From assembly GCF_002105155.1 (NCBI RefSeq), contig NW_019028999.1, positions 248,001 through 312,000 of the forward strand: a stretch of 64,000 nucleotides of DNA, given 5' to 3'. Made by a program: the position numbers and the translations under genes. The notes under the pieces were generated by a model. That model was not told the DNA's origin. It searched no databases and saw nothing but the letters and a program-made list of their open reading frames with translations. The stretch's first letter is position 1. Each line of letters starts with the position of its first letter. The DNA comes from Lobosporangium transversale (taxonomy: Eukaryota; Mortierellomycota; Mortierellomycetes; Mortierellales; Mortierellaceae). Below are positions 1-12,009 of the stretch, in pieces.

Positions 1-1161
1 CAAGTAAGCAAATATTAAATACAGCTTAATTTTGAAATAATTTCTTGATTAACCAGTAAATTTGTTACCCTCGTCTAAATTTCTAGATATAAAGGAACCA
101 TACTCTTCTTTAATATCATGTTTGTGTCTCTGTCTGGAAAGTATGCCAATTTTGGCGTGTTCAAGCTTTATGGAGACAAAGCACTGGATCGTGTCCTCGA
201 ATTATTTTTTCAGCTGATAACTGCTATACCTATCGATGATATGATTGTAACCTCGATACTAGTGCTCGCTTCCATACAGCATGCAATATATTTATAATGA
301 TATGGATTGACTTTTTAAACTTTGATGAACTACCATAGTCCTATCCAAAGCTTGCCCTTGCCTACTTTAACGCTGTAAACGTGTTCGCAACAGACCACAT
401 GGCTGGATTACCAATGATGCCCCATGCAGTGTTGTCCTATATCTTCCAAACTATGGGCGAAGCTATACCTCTACACTCAACTGATGCCACTTGCTCGACA
501 TTAGCCTGCTCTGCGACCGATAAGATCTGCACCTTCGTGTTTAATTGGCTTTACAGGGACAAGATTCGTAGGCATAGTGGTACTGATGCAGAGAAAATTC
601 AAGGCTCATCTTTAAATAGAGATGGTTTAGTGAACAATGTCAGTCAGCAAAATGAAGGACATGTAGTAAGCTTGTCCAACGATAGCCGTCGGTACCAGCA
701 GCAGAGCTCACATTGGTTGGTGGAGTATGTGCATACTAACAAGAGCATGCTCAGCTATATTTTTATGGTGCTCTTTCAAGCCGTGGCTTTCGAAAGTCGC
801 GGGAATCATTGGAGTCTAAGTCGACCTTTGCTGGGACTCATCCTTCTGAACAGAGAGTTCTATGCAGAATACACAGTGCGATTTGTAAGAATGCAGTTAC
901 TAGATCGGCAGGAGCTGCTCCAAAAAGCAATCGATGGCGTAAGCACTTGCAATTTGTACCTTGTTAGAGGCTAGAACCTGCGAAATGGCAACAATTAACT
1001 TCATGACTTTTTATTTCAAATAGCTAATGGAGGGCATTGAGAATAACTTGACTACTGCCAACCGCGACAAGTTTACAACAAACGTAACAGCTTTTAGACG
1101 TGAATGTAACCAGATGACTCTAATAGCGATTAATCCTGACGATATTGGACAATTATTGTAA
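1..1161 (+). CDS. XPO7: Exportin-7 (RanBP16-type importin-beta receptor), C-terminal part
   Basis: Nuclear export receptor of the importin-beta/HEAT-repeat superfamily; it carries cargo through the nuclear pore with RanGTP. Only the C-terminal ~290 residues lie in the window. Likely exons are 1-3, 87-246, 339-938 and 1024-1161, with GTAAGC donors at 4 and 939 and stop TAA at 1159-1161. All joins keep frame. Recognisable family signatures are YANFGVFKLYGDKAL (exon 2), YPKLALAYFN (start of exon 3), SRPLLGLILLN (late exon 3) and LMEGIENNL with NRDKFTTNVTAFRRE in the last exon, matching the conserved exportin-7 C-terminus. An AATAAA poly(A) signal follows at 1168. The gene is cut by the left edge, so its 5' part is unseen. 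Exportin-4 is the nearest alternative but fits less well. Confidence 0.88.
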
Positions 1162-1167
1162 TAAACA

Positions 1168-1173
1168 AATAAA
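1168..1173 (+). other. Candidate poly(A) signal of the exportin gene
   Basis: AATAAA lies six bases after the TAA stop, within an AT-rich 3' flank. Confidence 0.45.
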
Positions 1174-1452
1174 ATGATACAGTAGGACAGTAGGAGGTTT
1201 GTTTATTCAGTTATTAAAATTATAATGCTAATTCGTGGGTTTACTGCTTGAAGTTACTTGGCTGACTTTAAAGTTAGAGACTCATACCGATATCGGTATT
1301 AGTCAATTATAAGCCTACCACTTAATAAACCTTTTGTAATTGATAGCGGACTAACCAAAATGGCAGCGGTAGAACATCGGTATGAGCCTCTGTTTTAAAG
1401 ACTTGAGTTCACCAAGACAAACGCAGGAGTATTGGGTCAGATAAAGGGAAAA

Positions 1453-1560
1453 TTACGATCGTATTGATTTTAGTATCAGGTGGCTAGTATGGCATACTAG
1501 TACTGCGTACCAAAATAACGAAAATTTAGTATGACATACTCGTACTGCGTACCAAAATAA
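1453..1560. repeat. Extra partial arm of the foldback element
   Basis: This segment contains two tandem copies of a unit with the core GTACTGCGTACCAAAATAAC (near 1500-1523 and 1541-1561). It is the reverse complement, with a few mismatches, of about 1793-1887 inside the foldback element just downstream. It looks like a third, partial copy of the arm, left by nested insertion or local duplication. Confidence 0.6.
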
Positions 1561-1627
1561 CAAAAACAATTCCGCTTCCACAGCTGCAAAGTATCCAAAC
1601 TCACCATCCCTCTTCACAAAACCTGTC

Positions 1628-2748
1628 GTATAGAGCATCTGGTCTCTATGGTTCCTGAGAACGCGGATATACGTATATGGAGTACTCAGGCACTCTGGGA
1701 GCATTGTAGAGATGGATCCCGTAAATGCATATTAATATTAATTTCACCCTCGTCCCGAGCGCTCTTTTTTCTGATGAAGTGATACTAGGCGCAGTACGAG
1801 TATGTTATACTAAACTTTCGTTAATTTGGTACGCAGTACGAGTATACCATACTGGACACTTGATACTAAAGTCAATACGATCTTTTTATATCTGTATGGA
1901 TTCGATGACATACCTCTAGCAAAAAAGGGGACGGAAAGGTGTGCTTTGCATTTTTGTAGGCAGGGAATAAAAAATGAAAATGGTAAATGGGGCTAGATGC
2001 GCTAAAAGAGTGGAGGCAAGTAAACGGTGAACAGAGTGCATCATGATGGTATAGTTTGATATATGGTGTCTGCTGATTTTTTTTTACTGATTTTTTTCCT
2101 TCCTTTGAATGTAATAGGCGGCTGATTTCTGCTAGTAGGGAGCACAGAAAACTGGATCTAATCCGCCTATGAGTTTGTGGGAAAAAATCAGTCAATCACC
2201 AAAAAAATACCAGCAAACACCATATATCAAGCTAAATCATCACGATGCACCATGTCCACCATTTACTTGCCTCCACTCTTTTAGTGCATCTACCCCCATT
2301 TACCATTTTCATTTTTTATTCCCTGCCTAAAGAAAAACAAAACACCTTTCCGGCCCCTTGTTTGCTAGAGGTATGTTGCCGAATCCATACAGATATAAAA
2401 GGATCGTACTGATTTTAGTATCAAGAGTCCAGTATAGCATACTAGTACTGCGTACCAAAGTAACAAAAATGGTATCATGAAAGAAGATTTAATATCACTT
2501 TCTATGGGTTTTGTGCGGGTCAGTTTTTGTGTTAGTATCGCTTGCATATTTATTTATGAATGTCAATCTTTGTCTATGAATGTCTAGTATCACTTCATCA
2601 GAAAAAAGAGCGCTCGGGACGAGGGTGAAATTAATATTAATATGCATTTACGGGATCCATCTCTGCAATGCTCCCAGACCGCCTGAGTACTCCATATACG
2701 TACATCCGCGTTCTCAGGGTCCATAGAAAAGCAGATACTCTATAGTAA
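1628..2748. mobile_element. Foldback (giant inverted-repeat) element, about 1.1 kb
   Basis: The left arm (1628 to about 2100) and right arm (about 2180-2748) are near-perfect reverse complements for over 400 bp each, with a short centre near 2100-2180. Examples: ATGGATCCCGTAAATGCATA in the left arm near 1710 pairs with TATGCATTTACGGGATCCAT in the right arm near 2640. GAGCGCTC near 1760 pairs with its copy near 2606, and CTTGCCTCCACTCTTTTAG near 2267 pairs with the complement near 2010. There is no transposase, so if mobile it would be non-autonomous. I could not identify a clear target-site duplication. Resolved mismatches between the arms suggest age. Confidence 0.7.
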
Positions 2749-4120
2749 AGTCCCTCATTTCGGCTCCAAACGTGCTAAAACCTCTAAAGTCGATAAAGCA
2801 ACTGAAAATATATCTTTCAAAACAGGAAATTGTATTTTTGGGTAAAAATTGAAAATGTTTATATTTAAAAGTTTGAGAATTAGGGCATCTTGAAGTCAAT
2901 GTTTCTACGAAAATTGTCTAGCTTTTAGACAAAATATTGTAGAACCATCAGAATATCTCCAAAACTTATCAAACTTTCCAAAAAGTAAGAGTATGTAGTG
3001 CATAATATAATGTACTAAGGGACCATACGTGTTCTTATAAAGGAATCTGAAGTTCCTTAATGAATAAAACCAGAAAATCACTAAAAAATGATATATTTCT
3101 CTCTTCAGCTATAAGTAAAGTCTATGAAAAATGCTTGGATTTTGGAAAACTAAGACTCTATACAAAGCTATGTAATGTATCTATCATATACTGTGTGGAA
3201 AAGCTCTTTGACTTATTTTTGAGGGAAAGGCAGACACCTTGGCTTGACATTGAACCTCATTTCGACCATTTTATAACCTTTAAACGGCAATAATTCCATA
3301 AATACTTCAAGGATTTCGATCAAAACATCCTTGCTTTGTAAGCACAAACGTCTTATATCACTTGATACCTCATCCATTTTTCTATAATCGATATACATCC
3401 AGCAATAGACTATTTTACTATTTGCGATAATCTAGCTGTTGAAGTCTTGTAAATCCATTTTTTTTTTACATTAATTTTGTGCGGCAAACTTAATTTCTTT
3501 TTTTTTGGATTATATTTCTATAGGTCTGTTCGGACGTTTACCTGGTTCTGATCATAATAGCAGGAATAATTAGTTCGGTCAATAGACAATTTGAAAAGTC
3601 GATATTATTCTCTTAAAAGAGCGTCACTATTTATTGATTTTTGCATATATGGAGCCTCTCGTAAGAGAAGTTCTTTATATAACGAATATTTTTTATTGAC
3701 AAACTATTTCCTCTTTTTTGCTTGTCACAGGCTAACTGTACGCTTGTTTAAGCTTACTGTGCTTAAAAAAAACTTCTCATCCACGATCCGACGTCTTTCG
3801 TCTCGTAGCTCCTTCCACAGTTGTAGATTTTCTCGTACATCTCTGAGCATACGAATACGATGCTCCAGATAAGGTTTCAAGAAGCCAGCATGGAACATGT
3901 TTGATAAAAATATATCTTAAAAAAGAAGGTTTATTTGTACCCGGCATGGCGTCTTGGTTGTGTAATTTATAGACATGTAATTGAAAGTAAACAATGCAGG
4001 CCATGCGATGTTTGATCTACCTTCTATTAAAGATAGTCACTATTGATTCGAATATTTTACAGAACAATTGACTTTTCAAATTGTCTAATAAATTTTTCAA
4101 CTTTAATTAATACTCGAAAA
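2749..4120. other. AT-rich spacer with one coding-like fragment
   Basis: Mostly AT-rich DNA with no supported gene. One minus-strand stretch, 3898 down to about 3758, reads as a charged helix-like peptide of about 47 residues starting MFHAGFLKPYLEHRIRMLRD. It is followed by a good donor (GTAAGC at 3757-3752). I do not recognise it, found no convincing next exon, and treat it as a possible exon or gene fragment only. Confidence 0.3.
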
Positions 4121-5374
<1,254 letters not shown>

Positions 5375-5420
5375 TCAAAGGAACAAGATGTGGATGGGAG
5401 AAGAAAGAGGGAGTAAAAGC

Positions 5421-5431
5421 GCCTTTTTATA
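5421..5431 (-). promoter_or_regulatory. TATA-like box of the polyubiquitin gene
   Basis: On the minus strand the sequence reads CATATAAAAAGG, about 160 bp upstream of the polyubiquitin ATG. The position and match fit a TATA element of a strongly expressed gene. This is motif evidence only. Confidence 0.4.
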
Positions 5432-5513
5432 TGTGTTGACTGCGTGCGCCAAGAGTTTCCTTTCTTAGAAAAATGTCAGTTGACACTAGAATCTGCCAGA
5501 AATGACCAAATTT

Positions 5514-5615
5514 GTGAGAGCAATTTGAACTCAGGCTACACAAGGCCCAGATTTTTGGACTTTTGTAGAGCAATTTAAACTCAGCAAATATACATAGCCC
5601 ACAATTTAGACTTGT
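5514..5615. repeat. Imperfect tandem duplication of about 50 bp
   Basis: GAGAGCAATTTGAACTCAG (5514) recurs as TAGAGCAATTTAAACTCAG (near 5566). Similar CCCAGATTTTTGGACTT and CCCACAATTTAGACTT tails follow each. Two nearby copies of TTGACACTAG (near 5481 and 5752) bracket the region. Confidence 0.5.
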
Positions 5616-7144
5616 GGTGTTGCATCGCCTCCCACAGTAACTTGTGGTCTTTTCCGATCCTCAACGCCATTCAAGCTGGTTTCGGCTTTGGACAGCAAAA
5701 ATAGGGCAATATTCCACAATCAAACCAAGTGACATTCGTCATAGACTCAATTGACACTAGCGAGTTGATTTTCAAACAGGGAACGGGTCGTTATATTCTG
5801 CGGCAGCGTCTGCAAAAGATAAAGATATACCTCCGGGTCATTTTTTTTAACATTCATACTTTAAGGTCACGATTGTCTGTTCCTGATATATGTCTATCAT
5901 TATGACACATGAGCATATTACATTCTTCTTGCGTTATTGTGAATAATGCTCTACATTCTTTCAGTATTTGACTACTCATTCTGAACAGCCTCATTCAGTT
6001 GAATTTGAAAGTTTCCATACACTTTTAAATTGAACTGCTGAATGTGTTGATGTGACGGGAGAGTGAACAGTGGCCTACTAAGATGTATTTCACTGAGGAC
6101 TTGTATTCTATTTCAATTCATTCGACCTTGAAAGACCTTATCCTACTACTTGGTTGAGTTCCTGAAATTTGACGACCCTTTTCGACATCATACTTCTTTA
6201 AAGGACTGCTATCGCCTCTTCCTCACTTATTGGTTTTCACTGACCATTTGTTTATTAAGACGATTCTTTAGAATCGATCAGGTAATCTCAGTGGGGTTCA
6301 CCTCTAGAGAGTTGATAGAGCAGAAGGTGTCTTTGATCTATTCTCTTCTCGCCATCTATTTACTTGCTTGCTTGTGTGAATAGAAGAGCTGTCTCTCATC
6401 ATAGTAAGCATTAACTTTGCCCATAATTTCTTCAACTTTTCCTCGTAAACGATGCTAGTGAAGACTTGATCCTTGTTATTGTTGTTCCCCTCAATGATGA
6501 CGGATCTTATCTTTTAATTACTAGCATTAGCAGTCCTAATTGGCTTAATGTTTTCTAGTAGATACGTTTTCTCGTCCGTCAACCAAATAAGGATCCTCGA
6601 AAAGTCCTTGTCTATTTAGAAGCAAAATTCATCGGCCCATATAGTTCTCTCCGAGTCCACCTAACTCCCCTTTTTTTCCTGGAGAAAAGCTATCCATGCT
6701 CCAACACGCCTTTTTTCCATAACTGGGACACTACTAAAAATCTCATTCTTGTGGAGCAGTGCCTGGCTGAACTTTGGCTGATAGGCATAGGAGTGTCAGC
6801 GGCGATTTTTTGACGTAATTAGGTGGAGTCTTGGTACCGAAAGGTAGAAAAATGGGTCTACAGCTAGAAGGTTTTTGGGATCTCAGTGCTCTCCTTTACC
6901 TATTTCTTGATCACTTGAAGGACTGTTTGAAGCTTTTTGCAAGCTTGCTAGAAAGAGCGCTGGTTTCGTAGGCATTCAGTGATCCCACCTTTCTACTCGC
7001 AGAAGAGGTGTTTGACGTCTTGAAAAGCAGTCTTAACTCGTTTAATGTGGCTTATCAAGGATCTTTCTGGTTAGCCAATTCTGCCAGGTCTGGCATTTAA
7101 TTGTTCAACTTAACGTTCGCCTTCGCTGAAGCCAACAATCCGAC
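5616..7144 (-). pseudogene. Spacer with a possible decayed Tc1/mariner-type transposase (about 7060-6400)
   Basis: No intact ORF is present. On the minus strand, fragments in changing frames resemble a DDE transposase in order: a helix-turn-helix-like region near 7050, then WAWIAFLQEKK near 6690. Next comes an IWADEFCF-like stretch near 6630, reminiscent of the Tc1 motif around the second Asp, then a tail near 6450. Many stops and frameshifts interrupt it. I infer an old element relic but the evidence is weak and no terminal repeats were found. The rest of 5616-6400 holds nothing I can identify. Confidence 0.25.
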
Positions 7145-8488
7145 ATGGCGCAACCAATCGAGCGCAATCAGGATGCTACAGTATATGTCGGCAATCTGGA
7201 TGACCGCTGCACCGATGCCTTGATTTGGGAACTTATGGCACAAGCTGGACCCGTTGGTAAGCTTTTCATTCGCAAGTATGTGGACATTTACATTAATAGA
7301 TCACGTCTAAAGTTAGGCTAGTGATACCAAATATCATTTTTTTTGTACCTTGCGAATAGTCAATGTGCACTTGCCAAAGGACAGGGTAACACAAACGCAC
7401 CAGAACTATGGTTTTTGTGAATATGTTTCTGAAGATGATGCCGACTACGCTTGCAAGATCCTTAATCAGGTTAAACTCTTTGGAAAGCCACTCAGGATCA
7501 ACAAAGCAACATCAGACAAAAAGAATTTGGATGTAGGAGCATCGCTGTTCATTGGAAACCTGGCGCCAGATGCAGATGAGACTTTATTGAGAGATACGTT
7601 TAGTGCATTTGGAACGATTGTGGGACATGCTAAAATCGCGCGTGACTTAGAGACTGGACAATCCAAAGGCTATGGATTTGTTAGCTTTGACAACTTTGAG
7701 AGCTCTGATGCTGCTATCGATGCCATGAATGGCCAAATCCTAGCTAATAAACCCATCACAGTGAGCTATGCATATAAGAAGGACGGAAAAGGAGAAAGGC
7801 ATGGATCCGCTGCAGGTATGCTTTCACCAGTTTATAGACGCAATGTTAGCGGGGGGGGGGGGGGTTTAAGAATTGATTATAGTACTGACCTTTATTTTAT
7901 TTTCAATATTGTAATCGTCCAGAGCGACTTATTGCTGCACAAGGAAGAAAAAATCAACCCGCTATGCCCAACCGTTTGTTTGCGGATATTCCAGGAACAG
8001 GACCTGGAGTATTTACGCCGACAGGAGCAAATGCTACAGGTATTGCACCTGTATCTCGTCCTCCACCTTCATTTTCACAAGCATCACTCTCACAAGGACA
8101 CCCAGGCATGCCTCGACCACCTGCTCCTTACGGACAGCAGCTTCCTCATCCTCCGCGGTTTAGTGGTTCAGGACACCCTAACCACATGCAACAACAGCCA
8201 CAGTACCATGGAAGCAATGCTATTCCATTGGGTCAACCTTCAAGGCCACCGCCTTTTGGCGCGATCCATCCGCCAGGTAGTACTGTCCCGCCGCCTCCTG
8301 GTATCTATGCACCTAATCCTAATCACCCCCCGATGATGCAAGGCGCACCACCGCCAGGATATCCTCCGATGCAGCAACCAGGTTATTTAGGGGCACCACC
8401 TATGCGCCCCCCAGGAAACTACACGCCCTATGGAGCACCGCCTCCACCACCACCGCTACAAGGATACCAAGGCTTTCCCGGCCAGTAG
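7145..8488 (+). CDS. SF3B4: Splicing factor 3B subunit 4 (SF3b49/Hsh49)
   Basis: Component of the SF3b part of U2 snRNP that binds pre-mRNA around the branch site. Exons are 7145-7256, 7360-7815 and 7923-8488, giving 377 residues; donors are GTAAGC (7257) and GTATGC (7816). Two RRMs are clear: RRM1 with ATVYVGNL (about 12-19) and YGFCEYV; RRM2 with SLFIGNL and KGYGFVSF. The linker [13 protein letters not shown] and the stretch [19 protein letters not shown] after RRM2 are hallmarks of SF3B4. The C-terminus is Pro/Gly-rich as in other members. The second intron starts with a poly(G) run at 7850-7864. A longer unspliced reading through this intron ends in the wrong frame and is not real. Confidence 0.95.
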
Positions 8489-8912
8489 AATCATTGCAGC
8501 ATTGCATAAACTTTTGATTAAAGAGAATAAAAAGACATACTAGAAAAAATATAGCCTTCATGTCCCATTGTGTATTCGCTTCGCCTATTAAGGATTAATT
8601 AGACGGTATGGTCCCTTAAAATTTTATCCAAAATGGATGTGCTTTCGCACGATATGGATGGTACATACTGATAAACATTCAACCATCAGATCAATAATAC
8701 ATACAAATAATGTCTCCACATCATGGGCTTCCAAGTCGTATGTCCCATCTCTAAGATAGGCAAATAAACAAGTTGGTATAGTCCTGTCGAAATGAAGCGT
8801 AGGCGATATTCTTAGACACATCCTCCACAAAGTGGCCTCCCCGCTTTTTACCGAAATGTGTAATAAATCTGCAAAAAAAAAAAAAAAAAAAAAAAAAACA
8901 TATTCTTTCATT
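8489..8912. other. Spacer with poly(A) tract
   Basis: This is the 3' flank of SF3B4 (AATAAA near 8525) and the 5' leader of the CoA-binding gene. An uninterrupted A26 tract at 8873-8898 ends 14 bp before the next ATG. No other feature seen. Confidence 0.6.
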
Positions 8913-9439
8913 ATGTCCACCGCATCTCTCATTCAAGAATTTTTCCCATCTGCAAACCAAAGGTTTGCCGTCGTGGGGGCTTCATCTAATCGTACCAAGT
9001 TTGGCAATAAAGTCTTATGTTGGTAAGGGCAGACACAGCGTTACCATGTATATGCTGATATGTGCGAGTTCATTAAATAGTAATGAAACAAACACTATCT
9101 TTTTTATAAAAAACACTGGTCAGGTACATTAACCATGGCTATACAGCAGTCCCTGTGAATCCAAAAGAGTCTGTGATTGAAACCCTTACCTGTGTCAAGA
9201 ACTTGTCCTCGTTGCCCGGAAAGCCCTCGGAGTACCATCTCTCGATTATCACTCCCCCTTCCGTGACCAAATTTGTATTGGAGGAGGCTCATAAAAATGG
9301 CATTACGCGAATCTGGCTACAGCCGGGTGTTGAGTCGCCTGAGGCATTGGCATTTGCTAAAGATGTCGGTCTTCATGTTATTGCAGGTGGTCCATGTGTC
9401 CTCATAGAGGGGATCACGAGTCATCAAGCAAAGCTCTAA
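8913..9439 (+). CDS. CoA-binding domain protein (CoA_binding_2/YccU type)
   Basis: Small single-domain Rossmann-fold protein related to the CoA-binding domain of succinyl-CoA ligase alpha. Exons 8913-9022 and 9124-9439 give 141 residues, the usual length for the stand-alone family. The nucleotide-binding loop is AVVGASSNRTKFGNKV (about residues 17-32). The strands GYTAVPVNPKE, IRLWLQPGVE-like (ITRIWLQPGVESPEAL) and VIAGGPCVLIE follow in the expected order. The substrate and cellular role of fungal members are not established. The start is the first ATG after the poly(A) tract, directly before the domain. Confidence 0.85.
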
Positions 9440-9572
9440 AAAGACCATTATCAGATTGTGTCAAGCAATCAAGTAAAAAAAAAAAATAAAAGTTTTGTCA
9501 AAAGCTTTTATTATTATTATCAATGAAAATGGAAAGTGGATGAATAAGGCTGTCATTATTATGAAGATCCGA
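9440..9572. other. Convergent 3' spacer
   Basis: Short AT-rich spacer between convergent genes, with A/T runs that could serve as poly(A) sites on both strands. Confidence 0.4.
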
Positions 9573-11482
9573 TTAAGAAACAGGCACGTCAGTCTCGCCA
9601 CTAATGATCTGAAATAACTTTGACAGAATTGCCTCATTATCGCGCAGACCTGAGTGCATGTATTCGTTGGTAATCCAGAGTCGGAGGCCTTGAATGCGAC
9701 TGGCAGTTTTCTCGGAGCACTCACGGGCTACAAACATATCGTCATAGTACATGGCCGCAGCCACAGGGACCGTATTCTTAGCTAGTACCTCAGGATCATA
9801 CAGCTTTGGCCAAGTATTGCACTTGGCCAAAATTTCGGCACACTCTTTCAACGGTTGAAGCGAAGCGTAATCATCCAGCATCCAGTCAAACATGTGCTCG
9901 CCTTTAAAAAATCAGGGATAGCAGATAAATAGCGAGTAAATATACACAAGATCATTCATTATAGACTGCGCAGCCATGAGTTTTTTTTACCTGTAAAGTA
10001 CACTGGCTTGTCCGAAGTATCTTTCTCAAGTGAGTATTCAAATGTGGATTTGAATTCTTCCTTCAACAGACGAGAAGCTGTCCAGTTGGATGCCACACCT
10101 GGTCCGTCATTGTAAATTGCCTCATGCAAGATCACATATATTGGTGGCGTCTGCTCCTGTGATTCCATCTCCGTCAGAAATAAGCTTGAGAGTTCCTCTT
10201 TACCGTCGCTCAACGTCACAAATGCCTGCAAACAGAGAGAATGTATACGATCCATACCTCCTGACAATCCAAGGCTGAGACCCAACTGCTGAAACCTGCG
10301 TGGGGTGAGGATGCCGCCTGTTGGGAGTCTGACTTCGTTCGTAGCCAAATACTTCATGATCTTCTTGACACGCTTAATGTCCATTGGAAATCGTTTGTAA
10401 TAGCGTTCTGTATGCTCTATGGCGCTCTTGAACGTTTTTCGATATACGGTCTCCAGAGAATCAAAGACAGGTGGGATACCACCAGTGATGTATGCTGCGG
10501 TAACGGACGCTGGACTAAAGGAATGAATGATTGATATCAGTCAATGAAGAGTCGATAATCATTGTCCATTTAGTCCTCCGATTTAAAAAGAAAAAAGAAA
10601 AAAGAAAAAAGGATACATACAACAGTGATAAATATGTAGTGATGCAGAATCCGCCAAAACTTTGTCCCAACAGGCTCCATTTTTTTTCTGAATAGTTTGC
10701 TATTCAATAAAATCAAGACTAATGTATGTCAGTATAAATATATCTGTTTCTTGAAAAATTCCCACGCTAACTAATAACAACAGCAATAATGACTCAAAGG
10801 CAACTTCTGAATGCTCAACATCCTTAACACATACCCAGAAGAGTCTCTCGAATCAATTCAGAATCGCGAACAATAGAGTCAGCACGGAAATACATAAAGT
10901 AATCTGCTTGTTCTTGAGGTGTCTTGAACTGTGAAAGTCGCTGGACAGTCATTGGCGTTGACAATCCTGTGCCACGTTGGTCCAGCAACAAGACATTATA
11001 TTTCTTTGCGGCCATCTTAACCCAGGCACTAAATGGCGCATTATCATCAATTGAGCCATAGCTTTTGGTTAAGTGTTTATCGAGAATAAGAGTTAAAAAA
11101 AAAGGATTCGCTAGTATACGAGTCATTACGTGTTGTAGTCTGGGGCTTGAAATCCAGGTCCTCCTTGGAAAAAAACTAGCCATGGCATCTTTTCTGCATC
11201 ATCCTGTCGTTCAACAGCAACAACCTGGCAATAAGAAAACAATTGCGGAGACTATTAGACTTATTTATTTTTTTAGGAACTTTGGGCAAGTTTATATGGC
11301 AAACTTACCCTGCGCGCAAAGACAACAATTGTTTGCTTGCTGCTCTGGTCGGTGTGGTTGAGTGGCAGGTCAAAGTAGTAGTCAAAAGTTTTGAGACCAT
11401 TCGCAACAAAAGACTCAATGGGACCTGGATGAAGATAGCTCCTTTTTGGAGGAGAGGAGTCAGAAGAATTAGAGCTGGTCAT
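9573..11482 (-). CDS. Prolyl aminopeptidase / alpha-beta hydrolase (peptidase family S33)
   Basis: Predicted to release N-terminal proline from peptides. Six exons in coding order: 11482-11309, 11224-11130, 11061-10835, 10699-10621, 10514-9991 and 9901-9573, all joining in frame to 475 residues. Seen motifs: the oxyanion-region FFQGGPGFQAP, the strand LLLDQRGTGLSTP, the nucleophile elbow GQSFGGF with catalytic Ser, and the C-terminal VPVAAAMYYDDMF region carrying the acidic residue. These are typical of fungal proline iminopeptidases of about 450-480 residues. The chosen ATG begins MTSSNSSDSSPPKR. A basic, acid-free reading frame extends upstream of it and may encode a mitochondrial presequence (see findings). 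The intron at 10515-10620 carries an (AAAAAAG)n repeat. Confidence 0.88.
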
Positions 11483-12009
11483 GACTGGATGGTTGATGTA
11501 TGAGGTTGTGGATAAGGAGAAAGTATAGCAGGAGCGAGCAGCACGATTAAATGTGCAAAACACACGAATGCAGCGTCTGGGAACCCTGACGACGATTGGC
11601 TGGGAAGGAAAGAAAGCACCCAAAATTTGTTATTGGACAATCGAACAAAGAGACAATATTGCCTTGTCTAATTATAAAAACATTTACACTCTCTAAGTGA
11701 TGGTATGCGCAGGAACAGAACATTTTGACTAAAATCAATTGAAGTGATTGGTGGAAGGATTAAAAACGCAGGATGCGATGTCATTGCATTTAATATGATG
11801 TCATGATGTCATACTGATACTCGGTCATATTAAAAAGACCTGGCTCTCTCTAATCAAACATCTCTTCATTGTTTCATTCACCCTTTCCACTATTCCTATC
11901 CCATCCCCTCCCTAGTCCTCTTTCTAATTGCTATCCTTCCGTCTATCTTCTTTAGTGAAGGATCCTTTCGCTCTCATACCCTCGTGCAAACTGATAATAA
12001 TTATCCATC
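11483..12009. other. Divergent promoter region
   Basis: Divergent spacer between the aminopeptidase and the repeat protein. The right part (11860-11960) is C/T-rich, as is common just upstream of strongly transcribed fungal starts. The left part holds the possible alternative 5' exon of the aminopeptidase. Confidence 0.4.

Noticed and set aside
7350-8336. A 328-codon reading through SF3B4
   Set aside because: It reads through intron 2 (including the poly-G run) into the wrong frame; splicing restores the known family sequence.
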